Positions 1-10,510 are shown, counted from the stretch's first letter. The stretch is DNA of 64,000 nt from Rapana venosa (GCA_028751875.1 CM054135.1:11162631-11226630); one strand, 5' to 3'. The notes: generated by a model from the sequence alone, not told the origin. Numbers and translations are program-made.

Positions 1-1616
1 GGTGGTGTGGTGGTGGTAGTGTGGTGGTGTGGTGTGGTAGTGTGGTGGTGTGGGGTGGTAGTGTGGTGGTGTGGTGTGGTGGTGTGGTGTGGTCGTGTGG
101 CGTGGTGGTGTGGTGGAGTGGTGTGGTGGGTGTTGTGTTAGTGGTGTGTGGGTGAGGGTGGTGTGTGTGGTGGTGGGGGTGGGGGTGGGTGTGTGGTGGT
201 GTGGGTGGTGTGTGGGTGGTGTGTGGGTGTTGGGGTGGTAAGTGGTGGTGTGTGGTGGTAGTGTGGTGGTGTGGTGGTGGTGGTGTGGGTGTGTGGGTGG
301 GTGGTGTGGGGTGGGTGTGGTGGTGGTGTGGGTGTGGTATGTGTGGTTGGTGGTGGTGGGTGTGTGTTGGTGTGGGTGTGGTGGTGTGGTGTGTGTGTGG
401 TGTGTGGGTGTGTGTGGTGGTTGGTGGTGGTGTGGTGGTGTGGTGGGTGGTGGTGGGGTGGTGTGTGGTGTAGTGGTGTGTGTGTGTGTGGTGGTAGTGT
501 GGTGGTTGTGGTGTGGTGGGTGTGGGGGTGTGGTGTGTGTGTGGTGGTGTGGTGTTGGTGTGGGTGGTGTGGTGTGGTGGTGGGGTGGTGTTGGTGGTGG
601 TGTGGTGTGGTGTGTAGGGTAGGTGTGGTGTGGTGGTGTGGGGTGTGTAGGTGTGGTGGTGGGTGGTGGGGGGGTGGTGGTGGTTGTGGGTGGTGTGGGG
701 TTGGGTGTGGGTGGTGTGGTGGGTGGTGGTGTGGTGGTGGGTGGTGGTGGTGGAGGTGGTGGGTGTGGTGGGTGGTGGGTGGTGTGGTGTGGTGGTGTGG
801 GTGGTGTGGGGGTGGTGTGGTGGGTGGTGGGTGTGGTTGGTGTAGGTGTGGTGGTGGGTGTGGTGTGGTGGTGGGTGTGGTGTGGTGGTGTGGTGTGGTG
901 TGGGTGTGGGTGAGTGTGGTGGTGTGGGTGGGGTGTGGTGGGGGTGTGGTGGTGGGGTGGGGTGGTGGTGTGGGTGTGGTGGTGGTGTGGGGGGTGTAGT
1001 GTGTGGGTGGTTGTGGTGTGGGGTGGGTGTGGTGTGGTGGTGTGGTGGTGTGGTTGGTGGGTGGGTGGGGGTGTGGTGGTGTGGGTGGTGGTGTGGTGTG
1101 GGGGGTGGTGGGGTGGTGTGGGTGTGGGGTGTTGTGGGTGGGGTGGTAGTGTGGGGGTGTGTGGTGTGGTGGTGTGGGGGTGGTGTGTGGTGGTGTGTGT
1201 GTGGGGTGTAGGGTGGTGGTGTGGGGTGGTGGTGTGTGGGTGGTGTGGGGGTGTGGTGTTGGTGGTGGTGGTGTGGGTGGTGGGGGTGGTGGGGGTTGTG
1301 TGTGGGGGGGGTTGGTGTTCTGGGTGGTGGTGTGGTGTGGGGTGGGTGGTGTGGTGGGGTGGTGGTATGGTGGTAGTGTGGTGTGGGTGGGGTGTTAGTG
1401 GGGTGGGTGGGTGGTGGTATGTTGGGGGGTGGAGTGAGTGGTGTGGTGGGGTAGGGTGTGTGGTGTGGTGTGGTGTAGTGTAGGGTGGGTGGTGTAGTGT
1501 GTGTGATGGATGTGGTGTGTTTGGGGGGTGGTATTGTGTGGGTGGTGGTGGTAGTGGGGTGGTGGTGGGTGTGTGGAGGTGGTGTGGTAGGTGGTGTGGT
1601 TGTAGTGTTGTGGATG
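1..1616. repeat. GT/GGT-rich low-complexity minisatellite
   Basis: About 1.6 kb made almost only of G and T on the plus strand, in irregular GGTGTGGTG-type units with a very occasional A or C. All frames give long W/G/V/C-rich translations with no domain, which are composition artefacts. The G-rich strand has many GGG runs and could form G-quadruplexes. I see no gene here. Confidence 0.95.
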
Positions 1617-1680
1617 TGTGGCTTCTTCAAAAAAATTGCAACTATCTCCTCTTCGAGAATGTGACTTTTTGTGTGTGATG

Positions 1681-1925
1681 ATGGTGGATGAAAATGTAGT
1701 GGTGGTGATGGTGGTGGCGGTAGTAAAGATGACGACGAGGACGACGACGACGACGATGATGATGATGATGATGATGATGATGGTGATGATGTGTACGTGC
1801 GTTGCGGTTTTGTGTGTGTGTGTGTGTGTGTGCGTGCTTGTGTGCTTGCGTGCGTGCGTGCGTGTGCGTGCGTGCGTGCGTGTGGTGTGTGTGTGTGCAT
1901 GTGTGTGTGGATGGATGGTGGGTGG
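1681..1925. repeat. GAT/GAC, GT and GCGT microsatellites
   Basis: A GATG/GACGAC trinucleotide tract to about 1790 is followed by (GT)n and (TGCG)n to about 1900 and a short GGAT tract. This is simple sequence only. The stretch 1926-2090 is unique-looking and contains no feature I recognise. Confidence 0.9.
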
Positions 1926-2089
1926 ATGGTAGGGGTGAATTCTGAGAGGAAGAATTCCCGGGTGTCGGGGGGCTAGGTGGACAGAGGGTAGGGGGCGGGG
2001 TAGGAGAGTGAATGTCCTTAAAAACCCACAAGTCTGGGCAGATGTTCTGGAAAGAGGCACGATAGAAATAAATGTTTATCATCGTCATT

Positions 2090-2980
2090 ATCATTACCAC
2101 CACCACCACCATCATCATCTCACCATCACCACCACCTAAACGACGACGACGACGACCACCACCACCATCATCATCACCCCCCCACCACATTACCACCACC
2201 ACCTCCACCACCACCAACCAACCCCCCCCCCCCCCCCACCACTGCCACCTTCACCTACACGCCACCAGCCCCCAGCCCTCACCACCCTCCAACCACCACC
2301 ACCACCACCACCACCACCACCACCACCACCACCACCACTGCCACCTTCACCTACACACCACCAGCCCCCAACCCTCACCACCCTCCAACCACCACCACCA
2401 CCACCACCACCACCACCACCACCCAACCAACCCCCCCCACCACCACCACCACCACCCCCACAATCCCCCTACAACCCCCCCCCCCCCAGCCCCACCACCG
2501 CCACCACATCACCACCACCACCTCCACCAACACCAGCATCATCATCATCATCCCTCCGCCCCCCCACCACTGCCACCTTCACCTACACACCACCACCACC
2601 ACCCCCAACCCATCACCCCCACCACCCTCCAACCACTACCACCACCTCCACCACCCACCACCACCCCCAACCCTCACCCCCACCACCCTCCAACCACTAC
2701 CAACCACCTCCACCACCCACCACCACCCAACCAACCCCCCCCCCCCCCCCCCAACCAACACACCCCCCACCACCCCCCAACCAACCCCCCACCACCCTCC
2801 CCACCCACCCAACCAACCCCCCCCCAACCAACCCCCCCCTCCACAACCCCCCCTCAACCCCCCCCCCCTCCACAACCCCCAACCCCCCCTCCAACCCCCC
2901 CCCACAACCCCCCCCACACCCTCCCCCCCCAACACCCCCCCCCACCACTACCCCCACCCACCCACCACCCTCACCCCTAT
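2090..2980. repeat. CCA-rich low-complexity tract
   Basis: About 890 bp of CCA/ACC units with poly-C runs. It is the complementary composition of the GGT-rich tract at 1-1616, so the two could pair in part. An open frame of about 300 codons crosses it but encodes only P, H, T and S and is not credible as a gene. It ends just before the first receptor exon. Confidence 0.95.
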
Positions 2981-2994
2981 CGATGATCTGTCAG

Positions 2995-3136
2995 GTGGGG
3001 GCAGGGGGCAACCTGTTGATCCTGACGGTGATCCGAGCCATGCGCAACATGCAGAGCACGGCCAAGGTCTTCATCACCAACCTGGCCCTGGCCGACCTCT
3101 GCGTGGCCGCTGTGGCCGAGCCCATGTGCGTCATAG
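2995..3136 (+). CDS. Class A GPCR (melatonin-receptor-like), exon with end of TM1 and TM2
   Basis: First visible coding exon of a seven-transmembrane receptor that would bind an extracellular ligand at the plasma membrane and signal through G proteins. It is bounded by TCAG upstream and GTAGGT downstream and has 47 codons plus one base. Numbering from the first visible residue, GN (5-6) is the end of TM1 and NLALADL (29-35) is TM2, with the conserved Asp2.50 at residue 34. The N-terminus and most of TM1 are missing and must lie upstream of the window or in the CCA-rich tract. The exon ends in phase 1 and joins in frame to the exon at 10736. The ligand is unknown. The receptor family is clear, and the melatonin-like label rests on the TM3 region of the next exon. 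Confidence 0.8.
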
Positions 3137-3606
3137 GTAGGTAGACAGGTAGACAGGTAGGTAGACAGGTAGACAGGTAGACAGGTAGGGTAGGTAGGTA
3201 GGTAGACAGGTAGGGTAGGTAGGTAGACAGGTAGAACAGGTAGGTAGGTAGGTAGGTAGGAAGGTAGACAGGTAGGGACGGTAGACAAGTAAGGTAGGTA
3301 GACAGGTAGGTATGTAGGACAGGTAGGGTAGGTAGGTAGACATGTAGGGTAGGTAGACAGGTAACAGGTAGACAGGTAGACAGGTAGAACAGGTAGTTAG
3401 GTGGGTTGGTAGGTAGGTAGGTAGGTGGGTTGGTAGGTAGGTAGGTATGAAGGTAGACAGGTAGACAGGTAGGGTGGGTAGACAGGTAGGGTAGGGTAGG
3501 TAGGTTGGTAGACAGGTAGGACGGGTAGGTAGGTGGGTTGGTAGGTAGGAAGGTTGGTAGGTACGTAGGTAGATATGTAGGTAGATAGGTAGGTAGGTAG
3601 GGACAG
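3137..3606. repeat. (GTAG)n / GTAGACAG tetranucleotide array at the start of receptor intron 1
   Basis: About 470 bp of GTAG, GTAGACAG and GTAGGGTAG units starting exactly at the intron-1 donor. Every unit recreates a GTAGGT-like 5' splice signal. Reverse-strand frames give repetitive YLPT proteins, which are artefacts. Confidence 0.95.
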
Positions 3607-3651
3607 GTCAGTATGGACAACAAGTTTTTCGTGAGGCAAAACATCAAAGAT

Positions 3652-3725
3652 TTCATTCATTCATTCATTCATTCATTCATTCATTCATTCATTCATTCAT
3701 TCATTCATTCATCTTCTTCTTCTTC
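3652..3725. repeat. (ATTC)n then (TTC)n microsatellite
   Basis: Fourteen or so ATTC units from 3652 to 3711, followed by CTTCTTCTT. The stretch 3726-4170 has no recognisable gene. Confidence 0.95.
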
Positions 3726-4169
3726 CGTCGAACGCTTAGACAGCAGCCGCCGTTGTTTGTCATGTGAACCAAACCGTTGCGCTGCCGTTAAGCGCCTGAC
3801 AACGTCAGGCCCAGCACATCCGACTTCGGCATGGGGAAAGGATTGTTATGTTTGAAGTCTTTCTGGGTAAAGAAAAGGCAGGAGAATGAACCTGAGAAGG
3901 CAGAAAAAGGAAGGGGGGTATAAGAAAAAAAAAAGGAACAAGGCAGAAACAAAGAAAGGGATAGAGAAGATGGAATTCCTAGCACAGAGTTTCCAGGAGG
4001 TGGGGGTGCTGTTTATATTGACAGGTTCCCGGCATCCCCACAGGGGAAACCTTCAGTCTTGTCTGTCCTGTCTTGTCGTGTAGTGCCTGGTCTTCGCCTG
4101 TGCTGGTAACTCTGGGGGAGGGTCTGCCCGCTGGTCTGTTGTTGTCGTTGTTGCTGCCGTTGTTGTGCC

Positions 4170-4360
4170 TTCCCCAGCTTAACACCTTGAGGGTCATCTA
4201 GACTGTGCACTCTGACTCACTCATCCGACCTGGGAATCACTGTGAGATTGAAACTGCACACTGAATGAGAAGTTTGCGTGCGTGACTGTTTATAAGTATA
4301 GCCAGCCATACTCCGACTTCAGAGGATTTTTATCCTCCTTTAAAGGAGAGTGGGGGTTGT
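4170..4360. repeat. Dispersed repeat, copy 1 (CCCCAGCTTAACAC family)
   Basis: Contains TTCCCCAGCTTAACACC, a CACTCTGACTCACTCA-like block, GGGAATCAC, and then CCATACTCC...CCTCCTTAAA. The same ordered blocks recur at 9505-9860, where another element splits them. The family is unknown to me. It could be a degraded SINE or a non-autonomous DNA element; I did not find clear terminal repeats. Confidence 0.55.
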
Positions 4361-4544
4361 TATGTTGAGAGCTTGTCACGGCTGAAGACAATCGCAACAC
4401 AGCATTGGACAACAGAACAATATTGTAGTCTAGGCCTTGGCAATGAGCTGGTGTCAATAACTGACTTTGACTAACTGACTTTTGGCCTTTGCTAGCACGC
4501 AGGACTTAAACCGAAAGCGAGCAGCTAATTTTTTTGTACAGGAT

Positions 4545-4795
4545 GCATGCTGGGTATATTCGTGTTTCCGTAACCCACCGAACGCAGACATAATTGACGG
4601 GATCCTCAACGTGCATATTGTATCCTCTGCATGTGTATATATACACGAAGGGAATTAAAGCGCCGGCAGGTCTGCACTTGAAGTTGACCAGGCTCACTCA
4701 ATTCACCAGACACCGAGATTCGAACCCACTACTTCAAGGAGCCACCCTTGTGATTGAAGTGAAGCGGTATTAACCACTCAGCCACAACGTCCATC
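4545..4795 (-). mobile_element. tRNA-derived SINE, family C
   Basis: On the minus strand the head begins near 4795 with TGGCTGAGTGGTTAATACC (A box) and carries GGGTTCGAATCTC (B box) near 4718. The body contains TTCCCTTCGTGTATATA. It shares its order with copies at 22450-22770 and 26270-26552. This is a SINE rather than a tRNA gene: the cloverleaf is degenerate and the sequence runs on for about 200 bp of body. Confidence 0.75.
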
Positions 4796-5044
4796 ACGAA
4801 AGGCTTCATTAAACGAGAAAGCATTCCTGACAGCGGCAGAAGAGAAGAGAAGAGCTGGACTTGGGTCATTGTTCTCTCATGATGGCGCGGACCTGACAGT
4901 TCAGTGCAGGCAGGACTAGTCAGTCACAGGCTGTGGAGGCAACACCACGATGGGGACAGGAAGCTTTGAGGGCTTTGCGAAGGAAAGGTGTGGGGTGGGG
5001 GGTGGGGTGGGGGTGGGGGGGGGGGGGGGGCTATGGACGGTGTC

Positions 5045-5170
5045 ACAAAGTCAAGTCAAGTCAAAGTCTTTCAATAAAGAAAAACGAGATCTCTTTGGGT
5101 ACATGTCTATGGCGTCCCTGCGCAAGTGCCACCGATATAGCAGAGACATGTTGTTTGCGCAGTATGCATG
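5045..5170 (-). mobile_element. Retroelement 3' end with (GACTT)n tail
   Basis: The plus strand shows a short AAGTC repeat followed by unique sequence. Read on the minus strand this is a 3' end that finishes in GACTT repeats. The same terminal design recurs at 9640, 9885, 10390 and 49990. Confidence 0.45.
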
Positions 5171-5184
5171 TGTATGAGTGTTGA

Positions 5185-5186
<2 letters not shown>

Positions 5187-5276
<90 letters not shown>
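5187..5276. repeat. (TC)n microsatellite
   Basis: About 90 bp of CT dinucleotides with occasional CC interruptions. It lies in receptor intron 1. The unique sequence at 5280-5740 is AT-rich and shows no gene. Confidence 0.95.
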
Positions 5277-5279
<3 letters not shown>

Positions 5280-5744
5280 AGTGTATTGCTTCGAATGATA
5301 TGCATAATTTTCTTTTCTTTTGAATCTGGGACATAATATGATATTTTATATAGTTTGCTCTAGGTGGTACTGCTTCTCCCCCATAATGACGATATTGGTT
5401 GCCTCTTCCTCCCCTTTCCCAAAAACATTATGATTGATAATATGCTTTATCATGTAGATGGATGGTGGTGGGATGCTGTTTTCAGTTGCTTGACTCGTTA
5501 TGTTTTTTTGTTGGCTGCATGCTTATTTGCCCCTTTTTTGTTATCATTATCATAATTTGATTGTTTATTTCTTATTTTTAGTTCTCTCTATGTCTGTGTG
5601 CTTTTTTGTTGTTTCATTATTGTCTTCTGTTCTCGTTTTTTACTGTTAGTTGTTGTTATTGTCTCCTGTTTTTTTGTTTTTGTTTATCATTATTGTTGTT
5701 GTTGTTGTTTTTAAATAGTTATTTTAAAATCTTGATGTTAGCCT

Positions 5745-5816
5745 GAAAAGGGCAGGGACTGGAAGGAAAAAAAAAAAGCACATGAGTGCTTATTCATTAT
5801 CCCCGAAAGAAAAGAA
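5745..5816 (+). mobile_element. SINE family A, 3' end fragment
   Basis: Carries GGGCAGGGACTGGA, then an A run, AGCACATGAGTGCTTATTC and ATTATCCCCGAAA, which match the 3' end of family A SINEs such as the one at 27695-28003. The head is absent (5' truncated). Confidence 0.65.
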
Positions 5817-5825
5817 TTGGACTTG

Positions 5826-5952
5826 ACTTCTCTCTCTATCTCTGTCTCTGTGTCTGTCTGTCTCTGTGTCTGCTGTCTGTCTGTCTGTCTGTCTCAATCT
5901 CTCTCTCTCTTCTCTCTCTCTCTCTCTCTCCTCTCTCCTCTCTCTCTCTTCT

Positions 5953-5992
<40 letters not shown>
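5826..5992. repeat. (TCTG)n and (TC)n microsatellite
   Basis: TCTGTCTG then pure CT. No gene is seen in 6000-6260. Confidence 0.95.
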
Positions 5993-5994
<2 letters not shown>

Positions 5995-6280
5995 ACTCGA
6001 CTCTAGCGTCCGCTCTGAAATGAATACAGTGTGACTGAACCATGATTTGTAAAAGGAGTAAATAATTGAAAATAAGCAGCCAGTGAATCTAGTGTTTACA
6101 GACGTCAAAGGATGCAATGACTACAGACTGGCTGTGTCTACCCAGCTCTAATGTGCTCCATTATCATCAGCTGAGGAGCTACCCAGACCAATATTATCAG
6201 AGAATCAGATGCTTGTGATACAGGCGAGAGAGGCTGAATGACAGAGGGGAAAATCCACACTTTTAGCAAACAGCATTTTA

Positions 6281-6376
6281 GGTAAAGGTAAAGGAGTCCC
6301 ATAACCTATAAGGCGAGGGACGAGGCCAGAGACCCCTTCCTGGGGCCACATTTTGGGGCGGGCCCATCCCCTCCTG
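6281..6376 (-). mobile_element. SINE family D (tRNA/5S type), 5'-truncated, with target-site duplication
   Basis: The plus strand reads AGGTAAAGGTAAAGG, then CCCATAACCTAT and a GAGGCCAGAGACC block, which is the 3' half of family D in reverse. It is flanked by AAACAGCATTT on the left (6268) and right (6377), a credible 11-12 bp target-site duplication. The promoter head is missing, as expected from incomplete reverse transcription. Confidence 0.7.
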
Positions 6377-6899
6377 AAACAGCATTTACAAAAACCAAAT
6401 AAACAAATTGGATGCGGGGAAAAAGGCGCTATTGCCCTTAAAAATCAGTTTTTTGTATAGAAAAATTTCCCCAAGACTCTTTAAAAAAAAAGAGAAAAAA
6501 ACCCAAAAACCCGGCGTTTTGAAACACACACACACCCTCTCTCTAAAACCAACATAGCGCACGCCCCACAGGGTTTCGCACACAAAAACCCCCCCGCGCA
6601 CACACAACACACGCTGCTTGCAACCACTCAAAACAGACGATCGTGTTCACGCCCTTTTTTTGTGCTTTTTTAAAATTTTTTTTATTCCCCCTCTGCAAAA
6701 AGACGTTCAAAATGAATGAATTTAACCAAAGGTAAATTTTCATAAGGTAATAAAAAGCTGACTAAAGTACTACATTTAGCTACAGCAGTTTTAAAAATTT
6801 TTATTTTTTTAAAAAAAACAAATCATAAATTTACAATCAAAATTAATTTTATGAAATTTCCCATACCCAAGGAGGGGGACAGGAAAACCCCCCAAAAAA

Positions 6900-7182
6900 A
6901 CAAGGGTAAAAATAAAGATCCCATAATTGTGGTCGTAGGGGGCAAAGGGGTCAAGACCCAACCTTTTCCCGGGGCCCGCAATTTGAGGGGGCGCCCACTC
7001 CCCCCTCGCGCTTTACCCTTCCCTACCCTAAAAGACAGTATATTTTCAGCTGGGTGAACGGGGGACAAAATAAAAACCAAAGGGGCGCAAACGTCACCCA
7101 CCCCTTTGGTAACCACGCTCGATGCCGCTTAACCTTGGCTGGGGGAAAGCGAGTACTCTGACCACTGAGCTATCCCGTCCCC
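6900..7182 (-). mobile_element. SINE family D copy with smeared bases
   Basis: The right part is clean: GGTAACCACGCTCGATGCCG, CTTAACCTTGGCTG and GACCACTGAGCTATCCCG correspond to the 5S-like and tRNA-like head in reverse. The left part is a distorted version of the body, in which neighbouring bases are replaced by runs such as CAAAGGGGTCAAGACCCAA. The distortion looks technical; see the findings. Confidence 0.7.
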
Positions 7183-7242
7183 TAAGAATTAAATTTTTTA
7201 TCTTGTAAAGTGAAGATTTCTGTCCACACTACACTGCTCCTT

Positions 7243-7665
7243 CGACTGACCGGTGGTCTAGAGGTAACGCGTCTGTCTAGAAAGCGGAAAGTCCGGGTCG
7301 GAAGTGTGCGGTGGTTGGAATCCCGTTTGGACCCGAAACTTGTCCTCCATCCATTAGACCATGGGTGATGGTCTGGGTGCTAGTCTTTCGAATGAGACGA
7401 TAAACCGAGGTTCCGTGTGTTACACAAAATTATTTAGCGCACGTAAAAGAACCCACGGCAACAAGAGAGTTGTCCCTGGCAAAATTCTGTAGAAAAAAGC
7501 CACTCTGATAGGGAAACACATACACTTGCAGACCAAAAAAAACAAAAAAAGGTGGCGCTGCTCTTGTGGCGACGTGCTCTCCCCGGGAAGAGCAGCCCGA
7601 ATTTCGCACAGAGAAATCTGCCGTGACTTAAAGTGGTATAAATAAAAATAAAAAAATAATCAAGG
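7243..7665 (+). mobile_element. tRNA-derived SINE, family B, near full length
   Basis: The head GACCGGTGGTCTAGAGGTAA acts as an A-box region and GGTTGGAATCCCG is a degenerate B box. The body contains CGAATGAGACGATAAACCGA, GTTACACAAAATTATTTAGC, GGCAACAAGAG, GTGGCGCTGCTCTTGTGGCG and GAATTTC...GAGAAATCTGC. It ends in an A-rich tail (ATAAAAATAAAA). Copies lie at 37830-38245 (reverse) and 44500-44840. Confidence 0.8.
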
Positions 7666-7717
7666 AAGAAATGAAATACTCAACTCAGTAAACAAATAGG
7701 AAGCAGAAACATTTACC

Positions 7718-7748
7718 CCCTCCACACCCCCCCCCCCCCCCCCCCCCA
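7718..7748. repeat. Poly-C-rich run
   Basis: About 20 C residues in a row. The sequence from 7750 to 8120 shows no gene or repeat that I recognise. Confidence 0.85.
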
Positions 7749-8125
7749 ACCTATCATGCATGCATCATGAATGCAGAAACAGTAGTGGAGGAAAACTAGT
7801 GCTGGTAAGGAGCATACGTGTGGATTAACGGATCAAGAATTCAAATGTCAATCACATTAATTTCATCATCTTCACAAAGAAATCGACAGTGCCTGCATCC
7901 TTCTCTTCACTTCGTTTATTTCGTCCACCCAGCTTTCGTGTGGTTAGTCTGCTGTATGTACCGAGTGGCAGTGGCTCTCACTCAGCATTGGGGCTCGTTT
8001 GTGTGAGTATCTGTACAAATCCCAAGCCTTATAGCTCTCAGATTATGGTAGCTGTGAACATTCATTTTTGAGATTAAAGAAACCTTAAATCATTACTGCA
8101 ACACCGTACTTTTTGTTGTTGTTGC

Positions 8126-8282
8126 TCTCTGTCTCTGTCTGTCTGCCTGTTTGTCTGTGTGTTTGTCTGTCTGTCCGCCTGTCTGTCTGTTTTGTCTCTG
8201 CCTCTCTGTCCGTCTCTACCCGCCCTCTCCCTCCCTCCCTTCCCCCCCTCTCTCTCTCCATCCCTCCACCCCCTCTCTCTTA
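8126..8282. repeat. TCTG / CT-rich pyrimidine tract
   Basis: TGTCTGTCTG units then CCCTCC-rich pyrimidines. Simple sequence within receptor intron 1. Confidence 0.9.
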
Positions 8283-8394
8283 ATACAGTACAAAACAATA
8301 CAATACAGTAAGTGAAGTACAGTGTTATGACATTAGCCCCCCCCCCCCCCCCAGTTTATTTTTAGTGACCATACCATACTTCTTTTTTCTTTAG

Positions 8395-8673
8395 TATGTT
8401 CTTTCGAGCCAGAAGGCCCATAGAGCCGAGCTTATCCCGGTTCTGTAGCGTTAAGCGAACTGATGGTTTTTCACCACCCCTGTGACAGGACGCTAGTCTG
8501 TCGCCAGATACTTCCCCAGCAGAGCTGGTACCCACTTGTACACCTGGGTGGAGTGAGGAAAATAGGAGTAAAGTGTCTTTCCCAAGGACACAACACCGAG
8601 CCGAGCGGGGATCGAACCCGCGACCTCTGGATCACGAGTTGACCGCCTAAACCACTCGACCACGGTGCCTCCT
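8395..8673 (-). mobile_element. tRNA-derived SINE, family E
   Basis: On the minus strand it starts with GGAGGCACCGTGGTCGAGTG (A box in a tRNA-Ser/Leu-like context), then GCGGGTTCGATCCCCGCTCG (B box with a good T-arm stem). The body contains TTGTGTCCTTGGGAAAGACA and ends near CTTCTGGCTCG. It is the only copy in the window. The well-preserved B box suggests a fairly recent insertion. Confidence 0.8.
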
Positions 8674-8689
8674 TTTTCTTTAGGCTATT

Positions 8690-9010
8690 TATCTATTTGT
8701 ACATTTTTACAAACTAATACATGGCCACCTCAACATCAAATAATAATAGTAAATCAGCAAGCTAAGACAAGAATACATAACACTTACTAGAAAAAAGCAT
8801 AATACAAAAACCACCAAGTATATACAAAAATTTAAACAAGAAAGCATATAAAAAAAAGCTCAAATTAATACTCATTGAGTTTTGTCCCAGAAATAGAAAC
8901 ACGCAAGACATTAAACCAACGTTTTACACCGCAATCACCTCAAAACAAAAGAGAGTAAATAAAAACGAAGATATGTAGGAAAAAGGGACACAAATATACA
9001 ATGTTACTTT
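8690..9010. other. AT-rich stretch without recognised feature
   Basis: A-rich unique sequence with no open frame of note, no repeat match inside the window, and no promoter or RNA-gene signal that I can support. Confidence 0.6.
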
Positions 9011-9017
9011 GTAAAAT

Positions 9018-9313
9018 TAAAGGTAAAGGTGTCCCATAACCTATGTGGTCGTAGGAAAGCGAGGCGTCAGAGACCTCAACTTCTCCAAGGGCCAGCATAT
9101 TGAGGGCGGCCCCCATCTCCTCTCCCTCGCTGCTTTACCATCCCTGACCTAAAAGAGGGCAGGTACCCATTTACAGATGGGTGAGCTAGGGGACTGTACT
9201 GAAGCCAAGGCACGCAAACGGTCACCCATCCAAGTGGTAACCACGCTCGATGCTGCTTAACCTTGGCTGGGGGAAAGCGAGTGTTCTGACCACTGAGCTA
9301 TCCCGTCCCCTAG
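9018..9313 (-). mobile_element. SINE family D (tRNA-like plus 5S-like head), full length
   Basis: In minus orientation it starts AGGGGACGGGATAGCTCAGT (A box TAGCTCAGTGG), then AGCCAAGGTTAAGCAGCATC and GGTTACCACTTGGATGGGTG, which track the 5S rRNA internal control region (TAAGCAG..., GGTTAGTACTTGGATGGG). The body has CTTCAGTACAGTCCCC, GGTACCTGCCC, GGTAAAGCAGCGAGGG and GAGGTCTCTGACGCC, and it ends in CACCTTTACCTTTA. It is the cleanest minus-strand copy. Confidence 0.85.
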
Positions 9314-9504
9314 CAAATTCATATCCAATTATACGCATGGTCGGAATGAGACTACCTTGATGGCGAACAACAATCGCTTGCAGACTAGACGCAAAAATTG
9401 TGACACTAACAAACCTCGGAGAATTAGCAAAGGAACGTCCCCCCAAAAATTCCAAATACGTTTTAGAGTTACAGGAAAAACCCCAACTAGTTCCTTGATC
9501 AGGT

Positions 9505-9860
9505 TTCTTCTGGGCATTCCCCAGCTTAACACTGTGGGGTTGTCACCCAGAATATGCACTCTTGACTCACTGAGCCCACCAGGGAATCACGTGAGGCTAA
9601 GTACACACTGGATGAGGGATTGGCGTATAACTATGACTTCAAGTCAAGTCATCTCAAGTCAAAAACACTTTAATCATTCCATGAAGAGCAATTGCAATAC
9701 TGACAGGCCCATTGGTTCGTATCTTAATATCGAAAGACAGGAGAAAGCTACATTTCATATTGGTTAAAACATTCCAAGATAACTTCGATTAAAAATGTCA
9801 AGTACCTTACCATATTAGGCAACCATACTCCAATATCAGACTTTCCCCCTCCTTAAATGG
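9505..9860. repeat. Dispersed repeat copy 2, split by a (GACTT)n-tailed element
   Basis: CATTCCCCAGCTTAACACTG, then TGCACTCTTGACTCACTGAG and GGGAATCACGTGAG match the copy at 4170-4360. After GCGTATAACTATGACTTC, a GTCAAGTC-flanked element (about 9640-9800) intervenes. The repeat then resumes with AACCATACTCCAATATCAGA and CCTCCTTAAATGG. This shows a nested insertion. Confidence 0.55.
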
Positions 9861-9879
9861 CTAGTACAATTTGTGTTTG

Positions 9880-10009
9880 TGAAGTTAAGTCAAATTTTTA
9901 TTTCCAGATGGTTCATTGAATAAGCCTTGTATTTGTTTCCCCCCCCCCTCCCCCATCAAGCCATCTATCTAGGAACAAAAAACAAATGGATCAATAATAT
10001 CTAACTACC

Positions 10010-10065
<56 letters not shown>

Positions 10066-10355
10066 AAGTCAAGTCAAGTCAAGTCAAGTCAAGTCAAAAT
10101 TTTATTTCCAGATGGTACATTGAATAAGCAATGCATTTGTTTTTTTTCATCAAGCCATCTATCTAAGAACAAATTTCGTAATGATTATACTAAGACACTA
10201 CATTATTGCATCATTTACCATTAAATTAAACCAGTAAAAAAATATAAAAAAAGAGGAAAAAATCGATAAGGAAATACATTGAAAATACAAATTACCACAT
10301 ATACATATACACGCACACACATACTCATGCACACCTGAGCGCGTGCGCGCTCACG

Positions 10356-10391
<36 letters not shown>

Positions 10392-10510
10392 AAGTCAACT
10401 CAAATTTTTATTTCCAGAGGGTACATTGAATAAACAATGCATTAACTTTTTTTCCCCATCAAGCCATCTACCTAGGAACCACAAAAACAAATGGATCAAT
10501 AATATCCAAC

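Noticed and set aside
165..1483. Long open frames rich in W, G, V and C
   Set aside because: Produced by GT-only sequence in all three frames; no start context, domain or splice structure.
2072..2986. 304-codon P/H/T-rich frame just upstream of the receptor exon
   Set aside because: It is a direct translation of CCA repeats and ends before the exon. It does not supply the receptor N-terminus.
2991..3656. Reverse-strand YLPT-repeat protein
   Set aside because: Translation of the GTAG array in antisense.
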